Of a stretch of DNA of 64,000 nucleotides, positions 6,801 through 15,202 are shown one piece after another. The notes beneath the pieces were generated by a model. The model was not told where the DNA came from. It searched no databases and saw only the letters and a program-made list of their open reading frames with translations. The translations under genes were made by a program, and so were the position numbers. The stretch's first letter is position 1. Each line of letters begins with the position of its first letter. The DNA is from Micromonospora cathayae (GTDB taxonomy: Bacteria > Actinomycetota > Actinomycetes > Mycobacteriales > Micromonosporaceae), in NCBI RefSeq assembly GCF_028993575.1, contig NZ_CP118615.1, positions 3,997,001-4,061,000 of the forward strand, in the 5' to 3' direction.

Positions 6801-9142
6801 TGCACGCCCGACCCGACAGCCGGATACACCGGACCCTGGCCCGGCTGGGCGGTTGGTGCGTCCGGCGACCCTGGCGGGTGCTGCTCGCCTGGCTGGTCCT
6901 GGCGGTGGCGCTGGTCGGCGCGGTCGCCGCCTTCGGCCGGCCGGTCGACAACGACGTCGCCCTGCCCGGCAGCGACGCCCAGGTCGCCCGGGACCTGAGC
7001 GAACGGGACGGCGGTGGGACGGGCAGCACCGGGCAGGTGGTGGTGCACGTCGACTCCGGTCGGCTGGACGAGCCGGCCCGGCAGGCGGCACTGGACCGGG
7101 CCGCCGACGCCATCGCCGCGGTGCCGCACGTGACCCGGGTCGACGGGGTGGACGCCCGGACCGGCAGTCTCAGCGCCGACGGCCGGACCGGGTACCTCAC
7201 CGTCCGGCTCGACCTGCGGCAGCGTGACGTGGACAAGACGCTGAGCCGGGCCGTCACCGACGCGGCCGAACCGGCCCGCGCGGCGGGCGTCGAGACGGTG
7301 CCCGGCGGGGCGTTCGCCGTGGCGGCGGAACGGGGCGGCACCCACACCTCGGAACTGCTCGGTCTGGCGGTCGCCGCCGTCGTACTGGTCCTCGCCTTCG
7401 GTGGCCTGGTGGCGGCGGCGGTGCCGCTGGTCACCGCCCTGTTCACCCTGGTCTGCGCGCTCAGCGCGGTCGGCCTGGCCGGACACCTGGTGGCCGTGCC
7501 GGCGGTGGCCGGCAACCTCGCCACGATGATCGGCCTCGGGGTCGGCATCGACTACGCGCTGTTCCTGATCACCCGGTACCGGGCGCTGCGGGCCGCCGGC
7601 ACACCCGCACCGGTGGCCCTGGTGGAGAGCATGACCAGCGCGGGCGCGGCGGTGGTCTTCGCCGGCGGCACCGTGGTCATCGCCCTCGGCGGGCTCGCCG
7701 TGGCCGGGGTGCCCATCCTCGGCACCCTGGGCTGGACCGCCGGCCTGGTGGTGGTGGTCGCGGTGCTCGGCGCGGTCACCCTGCTGCCGGCGCTGCTCGC
7801 GGTGCTCGGCCCCCGGATCGACCGGCTGCGGCTCCGCCGCCCGCCCACCCCGCCTGACCACGCCGACCCGCTGCCCACCCCGGTCGGCCCGCCGGCCTGC
7901 TCCGGCCCGGTCACGCCGGTCGGCCCGCCGGCCACGACCGGCCCGGCCACCGCGGTCGGCCCAGCGGCCTCGTCCGGCCCGGCCACTACGGTCGGTCCGG
8001 CGGCCTCCTCTGGCCCGGCGGCCACCCCCGGCCCGCTGCCCGCCGGGCGGGCCTCCGGCTGGGCCCGGCAGGCCGACCGGGTGACCCGCCACCCGTGGCG
8101 CTGGGCGGTACTCGCCACCGTGCTCCTCGCGGTGCTCGCCGCCCCGGCCACCACCCTCACCCTCGGCCAGCTGGACGCCGGCGACAACCCGCCCGGCAGC
8201 GCCACCCGGACCAGCCACGACCTGCTCGCGGCCGGTTTCGGGCCGGGTGTCAACGGCCCGCTGACGGTGGTCGCGGCGCTCGAACCGGCGGCCACCGCCG
8301 ACACCGACCCCCGACTCGGCCGGTTGGTGGAACAGTTGCGGGCCGCCCCCGACGTCGACTCCGTCGGGCCGCCGCGCCTGGCCGACGGCGGGCGGGTGGT
8401 GACCGTGAGCGTCCAGCCCCGGACGGCCCCGAGCGACCCGGCCACCGCCGGGCTGGTCCACACGCTGCGGGAGGTACGCGTCGACGGGGTCGAGGTGCAC
8501 GTCGGTGGGGCCACCGCCACCCGCGTCGACCTGGCCGACCGGGTCCGGGACCGGATGCCCTGGGTGATCGGCGTGGTGGTGGGGCTCTCCACCGTCCTGC
8601 TGTACGTCGCGTTCCGCGCCCCGGTCGTCGCGGTGAAGGCCGCCGTGATGAACCTCGTCTCGATCGGCGCGGCGTACGGGGTGCTGACCGCCGTCTTCGC
8701 CTGGGGATGGGGGGTGGAGCTGACCGGACTGTCCGGCCCGGTGCCGGTGGAGAGCTACCTGCCGATGATGCTGTTCGCCCTGCTCTTCGGGCTGTCCATG
8801 GACTACGAGGTGTTCCTGCTGACCGCGGTGCAGGAGGCGTGGCGGGCCACCGGCGACAACCGGACCGCGGTCCGGCTGGGGCTGGCGGACACCGGGCGGG
8901 TGATCACCTCGGCGGCGCTGATCATGGTGACGGTCTTCGCCAGCTTCGTGCTGCACACCGACCCGGTGATCAAGATGTTCGGGCTCGGCATGGCGGTGGC
9001 GGTGGCCGTGGACGCCACCGTGGTCCGGGGACTGCTGGTGCCGGCCACCATGGCGCTGCTCGGCCGGGCCAACTGGTGGCACCCCCGCCGTCGCCGCCGG
9101 GTCGAGCGGGACCGGACCCCGGTGGGCGTCACCGGGACCTGA
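6800..9142 (+). CDS. MMPL/RND-family transporter
   Basis: 780 residues with the two-fold MMPL arrangement: TM1 at about 25-45, a large extracytoplasmic domain, five membrane helices ending near 345, a cytoplasmic loop, then a second half of the same design. The paired proton-relay Asp-Tyr motifs are present (GVGIDYALFLITRY in half one, GLSMDYEVFLLTA in half two). Such pumps export lipids, siderophores or hydrophobic compounds. The loop joining the halves (residues about 361-408) consists of four 12-residue repeats (VGPAASSGPATT-like). The start ATG overlaps the preceding stop, and GTGGAGGA serves as ribosome binding site. It sits before a two-component system that may control it. Confidence 0.9.
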   Translation: MHARPDSRIHRTLARLGGWCVRRPWRVLLAWLVLAVALVGAVAAFGRPVDNDVALPGSDAQVARDLSERDGGGTGSTGQVVVHVDSGRLDEPARQAALDRAADAIAAVPHVTRVDGVDARTGSLSADGRTGYLTVRLDLRQRDVDKTLSRAVTDAAEPARAAGVETVPGGAFAVAAERGGTHTSELLGLAVAAVVLVLAFGGLVAAAVPLVTALFTLVCALSAVGLAGHLVAVPAVAGNLATMIGLGVGIDYALFLITRYRALRAAGTPAPVALVESMTSAGAAVVFAGGTVVIALGGLAVAGVPILGTLGWTAGLVVVVAVLGAVTLLPALLAVLGPRIDRLRLRRPPTPPDHADPLPTPVGPPACSGPVTPVGPPATTGPATAVGPAASSGPATTVGPAASSGPAATPGPLPAGRASGWARQADRVTRHPWRWAVLATVLLAVLAAPATTLTLGQLDAGDNPPGSATRTSHDLLAAGFGPGVNGPLTVVAALEPAATADTDPRLGRLVEQLRAAPDVDSVGPPRLADGGRVVTVSVQPRTAPSDPATAGLVHTLREVRVDGVEVHVGGATATRVDLADRVRDRMPWVIGVVVGLSTVLLYVAFRAPVVAVKAAVMNLVSIGAAYGVLTAVFAWGWGVELTGLSGPVPVESYLPMMLFALLFGLSMDYEVFLLTAVQEAWRATGDNRTAVRLGLADTGRVITSAALIMVTVFASFVLHTDPVIKMFGLGMAVAVAVDATVVRGLLVPATMALLGRANWWHPRRRRRVERDRTPVGVTGT
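7881..8024 (+). repeat. In-frame 36-bp tandem repeat inside the MMPL gene
   Basis: Copies beginning with CGGTCGG start at 7881, 7917, 7953 and 7989, exactly 36 bases apart. They encode four related 12-residue units of the type VGPxAxSGPATx in the cytoplasmic linker. The exact phase and the absence of frame disruption show recent, in-frame duplication. Confidence 0.8.
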
Positions 9143-9166
9143 CCGGCCGCCCGGACCCGCCCGCCC

Positions 9167-9300
9167 GGGTCGAGGGGGACCGGCGGCCGGGCCCGTCCGC
9201 CGGGATCGAGGGGGACCGACGGACGGGCCCGTCCGTCGGGGTCGAGGAGAGGACCTGACGGACGGGCCGGCCGCCGGGATCGAGGGGCGAACCGACGGGC
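9167..9300. repeat. Imperfect 36-bp tandem repeats containing palindromes
   Basis: The TCGAG core recurs at 9170, 9206, 9242 and 9280 (spacing 36, 36, 38). Each unit carries an inverted repeat around GGGCCC or GGCCGG. The best, 9216-9239, is a perfect 24-base palindrome. The array lies in the 222-base gap between the MMPL stop and the response regulator start. It probably forms stacked hairpins in RNA and may end MMPL transcription. Confidence 0.6.
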
Positions 9301-9321
9301 CGGCGGCGGCGTCCACCGGAC

Positions 9322-9339
9322 TCTCATCCAACTCCCAGC
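9322..9339 (+). promoter_or_regulatory. TCTCATC/TCCCAGC direct repeat upstream of the two-component system
   Basis: TCTCATC at 9322 and TCCCAGC at 9333 are 11 bases apart, repeating the arrangement seen before the DUF2993-MMPL operon. The following bases are also alike (CCGTGGTCTGATC here, CCGTGGTTGATC at 6032). Autoregulation by the response regulator 26 bases downstream is the natural reading. Confidence 0.45.
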
Positions 9340-9364
9340 CGACCGTGGTCTGATCGGGGGCGAG

Positions 9365-10060
9365 ATGAACACCGCCGTCCGGGTGCTGGTCGTGGACGAC
9401 CAGCCCAACATCGTCGACATGCTCGCCACGGTGCTCCGGTTCCACGGCTTCGACGTGGTCACCGCGGGCACCGCCGCCGAGGCGTTGCGCCGCGCCGCCG
9501 AGAGCCGGCCGCACCTGGTCGTCCTGGACGTGCTGCTGCCCGACGGGGACGGGTTCGAGGTGTGCCGGGCCCTGCGGGCCGCCGGCCACGAGGTCGGCAT
9601 CGTCTTCCTCACCGCCCGCGACGCCCCGCGCGACCGGGTCGCCGGCCTGACCTACGGCGGGGACGACTACGTCACCAAGCCGTTCTCGGTGGAGGAACTC
9701 CTCGCCCGGGTCCGGGCGGTGCTGCGCCGGATCGGCACCGCCGCCGGCCCCACCGCGGCCGGTGTGCTGCGCTACGCCGACCTGGAACTGGACGAGGAGA
9801 CCTGCGAGGTGCGCCGGGCCGGGCACCTGCTGGCGTTCTCCCCGACCGAGTACAAGCTGCTGCGCCACCTGATGCTCAACCCCGGACGGGTGCTGTCCCG
9901 CGCCCAGATCCTCGACGCGGTCTGGCGGTACGACTTCGACGGCGTCTCCAACGTCGTCGACACGTACGTCGGGTATCTGCGCCGTAAGCTCGACCCGCTG
10001 GGGCCGCCGCTGATCGAGACCCGGCGGGGCTTCGGCTACGTCCTGCGGGCACCGGAGTGA
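9365..10060 (+). CDS. OmpR/PhoB-family response regulator
   Basis: 231 residues. The N-terminal receiver domain has the acidic pair (VVDDQ), the phospho-acceptor Asp55 (VVLDVLLPDGDG), the conserved Thr (FLTARDAP) and Lys (VTKPFS). The C-terminal winged helix spans about 130-230 (FSPTEYKLLRHLMLNPGRVL, RRKLDPLGPPLIETRRGFGY). It lies 40 bases before its histidine kinase. The direct repeats at 5993 and 9322 are candidate targets, so it may regulate the DUF2993-MMPL operon and itself, as MprA-type regulators do in mycobacteria. That link is inference. Confidence 0.93.
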   Translation: MNTAVRVLVVDDQPNIVDMLATVLRFHGFDVVTAGTAAEALRRAAESRPHLVVLDVLLPDGDGFEVCRALRAAGHEVGIVFLTARDAPRDRVAGLTYGGDDYVTKPFSVEELLARVRAVLRRIGTAAGPTAAGVLRYADLELDEETCEVRRAGHLLAFSPTEYKLLRHLMLNPGRVLSRAQILDAVWRYDFDGVSNVVDTYVGYLRRKLDPLGPPLIETRRGFGYVLRAPE

Positions 10061-10100
10061 CCGGCGGCCACCGGCCGGCCACCCGCCCCGGAACAGCCCG

Positions 10101-11477
10101 GTGAACCGGTTGCCGCTGCGCCGTGGCCTGCTGCTCGGCCTGGTCGGTCTGACCGCGCTCGCACTGCTCTCCGCCGGTCTGGTCAGCGCGCTCGCGCTGC
10201 GGTCGTACCTGATCCACCGCACCGACGACCAGCTCCGCTCGGCCGCCGCCGTGGTCACCTCGCGGGTCGGCCTGCTCGCCGGCCACCCCGGCGGCGCGGT
10301 CCGGGCGGCGGTCGCCCCCTCCGACTACCTGCTGGAGGTCCGGCATCCGGACGGCACCCTCACCCGGATCTCGGCCACCCCGCCACCGGCCACCCCGCTG
10401 ATCGAGCAGCTGGCGGCACCGACCACCGGCGGGGTCTCCGCCCCGGTCGACCTGGCCGGACAGTGGCGAGCGGTGACCGTACGCGCCGACGACACGGTGG
10501 TGCTCATCGCGCTGCCGCTGGCCCCGGTCCGGCAGACCGTGCAGCGGCTCGTCCTGGTCGAACTGGTCGGCGGTACGGCGGTGCTGCTCCTGCTGGCGGC
10601 CGGCGCGCGGCTGCTGCTGGTCCGGGGACTGCGACCACTGGACCGGATCACCGCGACCGCCACCGCCATCGCCGACGGCGACCTCCAGCGGCAGGTGCCG
10701 CTGCACGGCGTCCGGGTCGGCGACCCGCGTACCGAGGTGGACCGGTTGACCCTCGCCGTGCACGGCATGCTCACCGGGTTGCAGACCGCCATCGCCGCCC
10801 GTACCCGCTCCGAGCAGCGGCTGCGGGACTTCGCCGCGGACGCCTCACACGAGCTGCGGACCCCGTTGACCTCGATCCGCGGCTACCTGCAGATCCTGCG
10901 GCACGACATGATCGAGCCGGACCGTCGGGCGGAGGTGCTGGCCCGTAGCGAGGACGAGGCGGTCCGGATGGGGCGGATCCTCGACGACCTGTTCTACCTG
11001 GCCCGGCTGGACGCCGAACCGCAACTGCGGCGGGACCGGGTCGACCTGGCGGTGCTGGCCCGGGACTCGCTGGCGGACCTGCTCGCGGTGCAGCCGGGCC
11101 GCCCGGCGACCCTGCGTGTCCCCGCCGCCGCGCCGGTCACCGGCGACGAGCACGCCCTACGCCAGGTGTTGGCGAACCTGTTGGCGAACGTCCGTACCCA
11201 CACCCCGCCCGACGCCACGGTCACCGTCGAGGTGGTCGGTGCCGCCGAGGGGGTCCGGGTGCGGGTCACCGACACCGGTCCGGGCCTCCCGGCGGCCCTG
11301 GCCGCGCGGGCGTTCGACCGGTTCGCCCAGGGGGAACCGGGACGGGGCGGCGGCAGCGGTCTGGGCCTGGCGATCGTGGCCGGCATCGTGGCGGCGCACG
11401 GCGGCGAGGTGGGCCTGACCGTCCCGCCCGTCGGCGGCACCACCGTCTGGTTCACCCTCCCGCCCGCCGACGACTGA
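10101..11477 (+). CDS. Membrane sensor histidine kinase
   Basis: 458 residues. TM1 at about 9-32 (GLLLGLVGLTALALLSAGLV) and TM2 at about 154-176 flank an extracytoplasmic sensor of about 120 residues. A HAMP segment (LRPLDRITATATAIADGDL), the dimerisation/phosphoacceptor helix with His250 (DASHELRTPLTSIRGY) and an ATPase domain follow (N-box LANLLANVRTH, G1 DTGPGLP, G2 GSGLGLAIV). All catalytic boxes are intact. The GTG at 10101 is the first start compatible with TM1. It pairs with the response regulator just upstream and converges on the PucR gene, whose stop is 14 bases away. Confidence 0.92.
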   Translation: MNRLPLRRGLLLGLVGLTALALLSAGLVSALALRSYLIHRTDDQLRSAAAVVTSRVGLLAGHPGGAVRAAVAPSDYLLEVRHPDGTLTRISATPPPATPLIEQLAAPTTGGVSAPVDLAGQWRAVTVRADDTVVLIALPLAPVRQTVQRLVLVELVGGTAVLLLLAAGARLLLVRGLRPLDRITATATAIADGDLQRQVPLHGVRVGDPRTEVDRLTLAVHGMLTGLQTAIAARTRSEQRLRDFAADASHELRTPLTSIRGYLQILRHDMIEPDRRAEVLARSEDEAVRMGRILDDLFYLARLDAEPQLRRDRVDLAVLARDSLADLLAVQPGRPATLRVPAAAPVTGDEHALRQVLANLLANVRTHTPPDATVTVEVVGAAEGVRVRVTDTGPGLPAALAARAFDRFAQGEPGRGGGSGLGLAIVAGIVAAHGGEVGLTVPPVGGTTVWFTLPPADD

Positions 11478-11491
11478 CGAGGGTGCCCCGG

Positions 11492-12712
11492 CTACTCCGG
11501 CGGCGGTGGGAAGGCCAGGGCGAGGGTCAGTTCGAGCACACTGGCCGGGTCGGTGAGGCGGTCGCCGTACAGCTCCCGCAACCGGCCCATCCGGTACCGC
11601 ACGGTCTGGGGATGGACGAACAGGTCGGCCGCCACGTCGTCCCGGCGGCCGTGGTGCAGCAGCCAGGACCGCAGCGTGTCGGCGAGCCGGGCGGCGCTGG
11701 CCGCCGGGAGCGCCGACAGCGGCTCCAGCGCGCGGGCGCGCAGGTCGGTGAGCCCCTCCGGGTCGGTGCCGAGGATCAGTTCGGCCAGGTGTTCCTCGGT
11801 GTCCAGCGGCGCGCCGTCGGCCGGTTCGGTGATGCCGAGGGCCAGCGCCCGGCTGGCCCGCCGGAACGACACGGCGACCCGGGTCCAGGGGCGGGCCGGT
11901 CCGAGCACCGCGCGGCGTCCGTGCAGTACCCGGGCGAGCTGCCGACGCCGGGTCCCGTGCATGTCCGGTACGAGCAGCACGGCGGTCTCCTCGTCCGGTT
12001 CCGTCCCGGGCAGGTCCTCGCTGGCCTCCAGGGTCTGCGCGCTGAGCAGGACCAGCGGGGCGCGGAGATTGGCCCGGGGCAGCAGGACGGCGGTCAGGGT
12101 CTGCGGCGGTGGCCAGTCCGCACGCTGGGCGCTGGCCAGCAGCACCTCCTCGGGCTCGGCGGCGAGCAGGTGCTGGGTGAGCCGTTCCAGGTTGCGCCGT
12201 CGGGCCCGTCCGGCGCTGGCCAGTTCGTCGGCGTGCCCGGCCACGCTGGCGGCGGAAAGCTCGTCGATGTACGCGAAGAGCAGTTCGGCGAACTCGGCGA
12301 CGGTGGCGGCGGAGAGCCCGCTGCGTACCGTGGTGGTGGACATCTCCCGCCAGGCCACCCGGGCCCCGATCCGGTACGCGGCGAGCAGCGCGTCCATGCT
12401 CCGCCCGGAGCGGGCCTCCCCGCTGCCGAGCGCGTAGGCGGCCTCCAGCGCCGGGGTGAGCGGGGTGCTCGGGTCGGTGCCCTGGGCGTGCTCCAGCAGG
12501 TTGAGGAAGGTGCCCAGGGCGATCTGCACGGCGTTGGAGATCTTGTCGCGCATCTGCCCGGTGAGGGTGCCCGAGTAGCTGGGCACCTCGGCGGTGATCG
12601 CGGTGACCGTCCGCTCGGCGATCATCGGCAGCCGGGCCTGCAACGCCCGGGCCACCTGCTCGTCCAGGGCGAGTCGGGCCGCCTCGCGGGTGGCGCGGGA
12701 GCTCTCCGCCAT
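11492..12712 (-). CDS. PucR-family transcriptional regulator
   Basis: 406 residues. The C-terminal helix-turn-helix of the PucR/CdaR type is clear: LADTLRSWLLHHGRRDDVAA, LFVHPQTVRYRMGRLRELYG, and an acidic/hydrophobic tail. The GGDEF-like central domain found in these proteins (about 170-300) precedes it. The ATG at 12712 has GGAGAG eight bases upstream; a GTG at 12751 would add 13 residues but lacks a good binding site. The gene is divergent from the reductase-desaturase operon, so the protein is a candidate regulator of fatty-acid desaturation. The effector is unknown. Confidence 0.85.
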   Translation of the reverse strand: MAESSRATREAARLALDEQVARALQARLPMIAERTVTAITAEVPSYSGTLTGQMRDKISNAVQIALGTFLNLLEHAQGTDPSTPLTPALEAAYALGSGEARSGRSMDALLAAYRIGARVAWREMSTTTVRSGLSAATVAEFAELLFAYIDELSAASVAGHADELASAGRARRRNLERLTQHLLAAEPEEVLLASAQRADWPPPQTLTAVLLPRANLRAPLVLLSAQTLEASEDLPGTEPDEETAVLLVPDMHGTRRRQLARVLHGRRAVLGPARPWTRVAVSFRRASRALALGITEPADGAPLDTEEHLAELILGTDPEGLTDLRARALEPLSALPAASAARLADTLRSWLLHHGRRDDVAADLFVHPQTVRYRMGRLRELYGDRLTDPASVLELTLALAFPPPPE

Positions 12713-12784
12713 CGGTTGTTCTCTCCGCACAAGAAGGGGGTGGTCTTTCACCTCGGCCAGCCAAGATTTTATTCGTACGGGGCG

Positions 12785-12798
12785 GTCACCATGGTGAC
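12785..12798. promoter_or_regulatory. 14-base palindrome abutting the reductase start codon
   Basis: GTCACCATGGTGAC is a perfect palindrome ending at the base before the ATG at 12799. It occupies the place of a Shine-Dalgarno sequence, which is otherwise missing. An AT-rich segment (AGATTTTATTCG, 12763-12774) upstream could be the -10 region, giving a leader of about 20 bases. The site could be an operator for the divergent PucR protein. Confidence 0.45.
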
Positions 12799-13890
12799 AT
12801 GACCACCACCGTCCCGCACCCGTCCACCCGGGTGCCGCTCCGGGACCGGCTCCTGCGGCTCGCCGGGGCGGTCACCACCCCGCTCCTGCCGGACGACTAC
12901 CTCGACCTCGTCGCCCCGCTGCGGGCCGGGGCGGACCTGCGCGGCCGGATCGTCGCCGTCCGTCCGGAGACCCGCGACGCCGCGACCCTGGTGATCCGGC
13001 CGGGCCGGGACTGGCGCGGACACACCCCCGGGCAGTACGTCCGCCTCGGCGTGGACGTCGACGGGGTCCGCCAGTGGCGCGCCTACTCCCTCACCTCCCC
13101 GCCCCGACCCGGAAACCAGCAGCTCACCGTCACCGTCAAGGCCATCCCGGACGGGAAGGTGAGCAACCACCTCGTCCGTCGGGTACGCCCCGGCACCATC
13201 GTGCAGCTCGACCAGGCGCAGGGGGACTTCGTCCTCCCGGCGACCGTGCCGGACCGGGTCCTGTTCGTCACCGCCGGCAGCGGCATCACCCCGGTCGTCG
13301 GGATGCTCCGCTCCGGCGCGCTGGCCGGGGCCGACGTCGTGGTGGCGCACTCCGCGCCCGGCCCGGACGACGTGATCTTCGGTACCGAGCTGCGTGACCT
13401 CGCCGCCCGGGGCGCCGTCCGGCTGGTCGAACGGCACACCGACACCGACGGGCTGCTCGACCCGGCCGCCCTCGGCACCCTCGTGCCGGACCACCTCGAC
13501 CGGCAGACCTGGGCCTGCGGCCCGATCGGTCTGCTCGACGCCCTGGAGGCGCACTGGGCCGCCGGCGGGGTCGCCGACCGGCTGCACACCGAGCGGTTCC
13601 GGCCGACCGTGATCGCGCCCGGCGAGGGCGGCGAGGTCACCTTCACCCGTACCGGGACCACCGTGTCCGCCGACGGCGCGACCGCGCTGCTCGACGCGGG
13701 GGAGGACGCCGGTGTGCTGATGCCCTCCGGTTGCCGGATGGGCATCTGCTTCGGCTGCGTGGTGCCGCTGCGCCAGGGCGCGGTACGTGACCTGCGGACC
13801 GGCGAGACGACCACCGCGCTGCCCGGCGACGGCGTACTCATCCAGACCTGCGTGTCGGCGGCGGCCGGCCCCTGCGACATCGACCTGTGA
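12799..13890 (+). CDS. Ferredoxin-NADP-type oxidoreductase with C-terminal 2Fe-2S domain (desaturase electron donor)
   Basis: 363 residues in three domains. The FAD-binding barrel (about 40-145) has RAYSLTSPP. The NAD(P)-binding domain has FVTAGSGITPVVGMLRSG and TWACGPIGLLDALEAHW. The C-terminal plant-type ferredoxin domain (about 270-360) has the cluster ligands in SGCRMGICFGC and a later TCVSA. This is the layout of the reductase that feeds electrons from NADPH to membrane acyl desaturases (Rv3230c-like in mycobacteria). The next gene is exactly such a desaturase, 14 bases downstream. Confidence 0.92.
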   Translation: MTTTVPHPSTRVPLRDRLLRLAGAVTTPLLPDDYLDLVAPLRAGADLRGRIVAVRPETRDAATLVIRPGRDWRGHTPGQYVRLGVDVDGVRQWRAYSLTSPPRPGNQQLTVTVKAIPDGKVSNHLVRRVRPGTIVQLDQAQGDFVLPATVPDRVLFVTAGSGITPVVGMLRSGALAGADVVVAHSAPGPDDVIFGTELRDLAARGAVRLVERHTDTDGLLDPAALGTLVPDHLDRQTWACGPIGLLDALEAHWAAGGVADRLHTERFRPTVIAPGEGGEVTFTRTGTTVSADGATALLDAGEDAGVLMPSGCRMGICFGCVVPLRQGAVRDLRTGETTTALPGDGVLIQTCVSAAAGPCDIDL

Positions 13891-13904
13891 CGGGAGTTGC
13901 GGAC

Positions 13905-15068
13905 ATGACCGTGATCCAGAGGAAGCCGCACAACCCGATCGCGCACCTGAGCGCGGCCGACATCGAGGCGCTCGCCGCCGAACTGGACGCGATCCGGGAC
14001 CGGGTGATCGCCAGCCGCGGCGAACGGGACGCCGCGTACATCCGCCGGGTCATCGGCACCCAGCGCAAGCTGGAACTGGGCAGCCGGGTGGTGCTGCTGT
14101 TCTCGCTCTTCCCGCCGGCCTGGGTGGTGGGGACCGCCGGGCTGGCGGTGGCGAAGATCCTGGAGAACATGGAGATCGGGCACAACGTCCTGCACGGCCA
14201 GTGGGACTGGATGCGCGACCCGAAGATCCACTCCACCACCTGGGAGTGGGACCACGTCTCCCCGGCCGAGCAGTGGAAACAGTCCCACAACGAGCTGCAC
14301 CACAAGTACACCAACGTGGTCGGCCGGGACAACGACCTCGGCTACGGCATCATGCGGGTCGACGAGGACCAGCCCTGGCACCCGATGCACCTCGGCCAGC
14401 CGCTGTGGAACCTGCTCAACGCCTGCTTCTTCGAGTACGGCATCGCCGCGTACGACCTGGAGCTGGGCCGGCACCTGAAGGAGAAGACCACGAAGGACCG
14501 GGTCTTCCGCACCCGGCTGCGGGCCGTCGGGCGGAAGATCCGCCGCCAGGTGCTCAAGGACTACGTGGTGCACCCGCTGCTGTCCGGACCGTCGTTCCTC
14601 AGCACTCTCGCGGCCACCTTCACCGCGAACCTGGTCCGCAACGTGTGGAGCCACTCGGTGATCATGTGCGGGCACTTCCCGAACGGGGTGGAGACCTTCG
14701 AGAAGACCTCCATCGAGGGGGAGACCAAGGGCGAGTGGTACCTGCGGCAGATGCTCGGCTCCGCCAACATCAGCGGTGGCCGGCTGCTGCACCTGATGGC
14801 CGGGAACCTCTCCCACCAGATCGAGCACCACCTTTTCCCCGACCTGCCGAGCAACCGCTACCAGGAGATCGCCCCCGACGTGCGGAAGATCTTCGACCGG
14901 TACGGGCTGTCGTACACCACCGGTTCGCTGCCCCGGCAGGTGGCGTCCGCCTGGTGGAAGGTGATCCGGCTGTCCCTGCCGAACCGGTCCGCCGTCCGCC
15001 GGCCGGTGGACGACCGCCCGCTGGACGACCGGCCGGCGGCGATGTCCGAGCCCTCGCTGGTGGGCTGA
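13905..15068 (+). CDS. Membrane acyl-CoA/acyl-lipid desaturase (DesA3-like)
   Basis: 387 residues with the three His boxes of membrane di-iron desaturases: HNVLHGQWD, HNELHHKYTN and HQIEHHLFPD. Two hydrophobic segments lie near residues 62-90 and 220-245. The family inserts a cis double bond (often delta-9) into fatty acyl chains using O2 and electrons from a ferredoxin reductase, here the neighbouring gene. The ATG at 13905 is preferred over a GTG at 13887 because GGGAG lies eight bases upstream and the family usually begins near this point. The C-terminal 25 residues are Arg/Asp/Pro-rich with a VDDRPLDDRP repeat. Confidence 0.93.
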   Translation: MTVIQRKPHNPIAHLSAADIEALAAELDAIRDRVIASRGERDAAYIRRVIGTQRKLELGSRVVLLFSLFPPAWVVGTAGLAVAKILENMEIGHNVLHGQWDWMRDPKIHSTTWEWDHVSPAEQWKQSHNELHHKYTNVVGRDNDLGYGIMRVDEDQPWHPMHLGQPLWNLLNACFFEYGIAAYDLELGRHLKEKTTKDRVFRTRLRAVGRKIRRQVLKDYVVHPLLSGPSFLSTLAATFTANLVRNVWSHSVIMCGHFPNGVETFEKTSIEGETKGEWYLRQMLGSANISGGRLLHLMAGNLSHQIEHHLFPDLPSNRYQEIAPDVRKIFDRYGLSYTTGSLPRQVASAWWKVIRLSLPNRSAVRRPVDDRPLDDRPAAMSEPSLVG

Positions 15069-15112
15069 CCGGCCGGGGCGGATGCTCGCCCGCACCGGTC
15101 CGGTCTCCGGGG

Positions 15113-15128
15113 CCCGGTCCGGACCGGG
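15113..15128. terminator. Palindrome between convergent genes, possible terminator
   Basis: CCCGGTCCGGACCGGG is a perfect 16-base palindrome without a loop in the 134-base gap between the desaturase and the convergent SDR gene. It could fold in RNA only by opening the central pairs. No T-run follows. Confidence 0.3.
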
Positions 15129-15202
15129 CGGTCGCCACCGCTCCGTCGACCTCGCTGGACGACGTCCGCGCCGGGGCTGGTCGCTGCCGACCCGCGTGCC
15201 GG

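Noticed and set aside
9167..9300. CRISPR array
   Set aside because: Units are contiguous imperfect repeats without unique spacers, and no cas genes are present.
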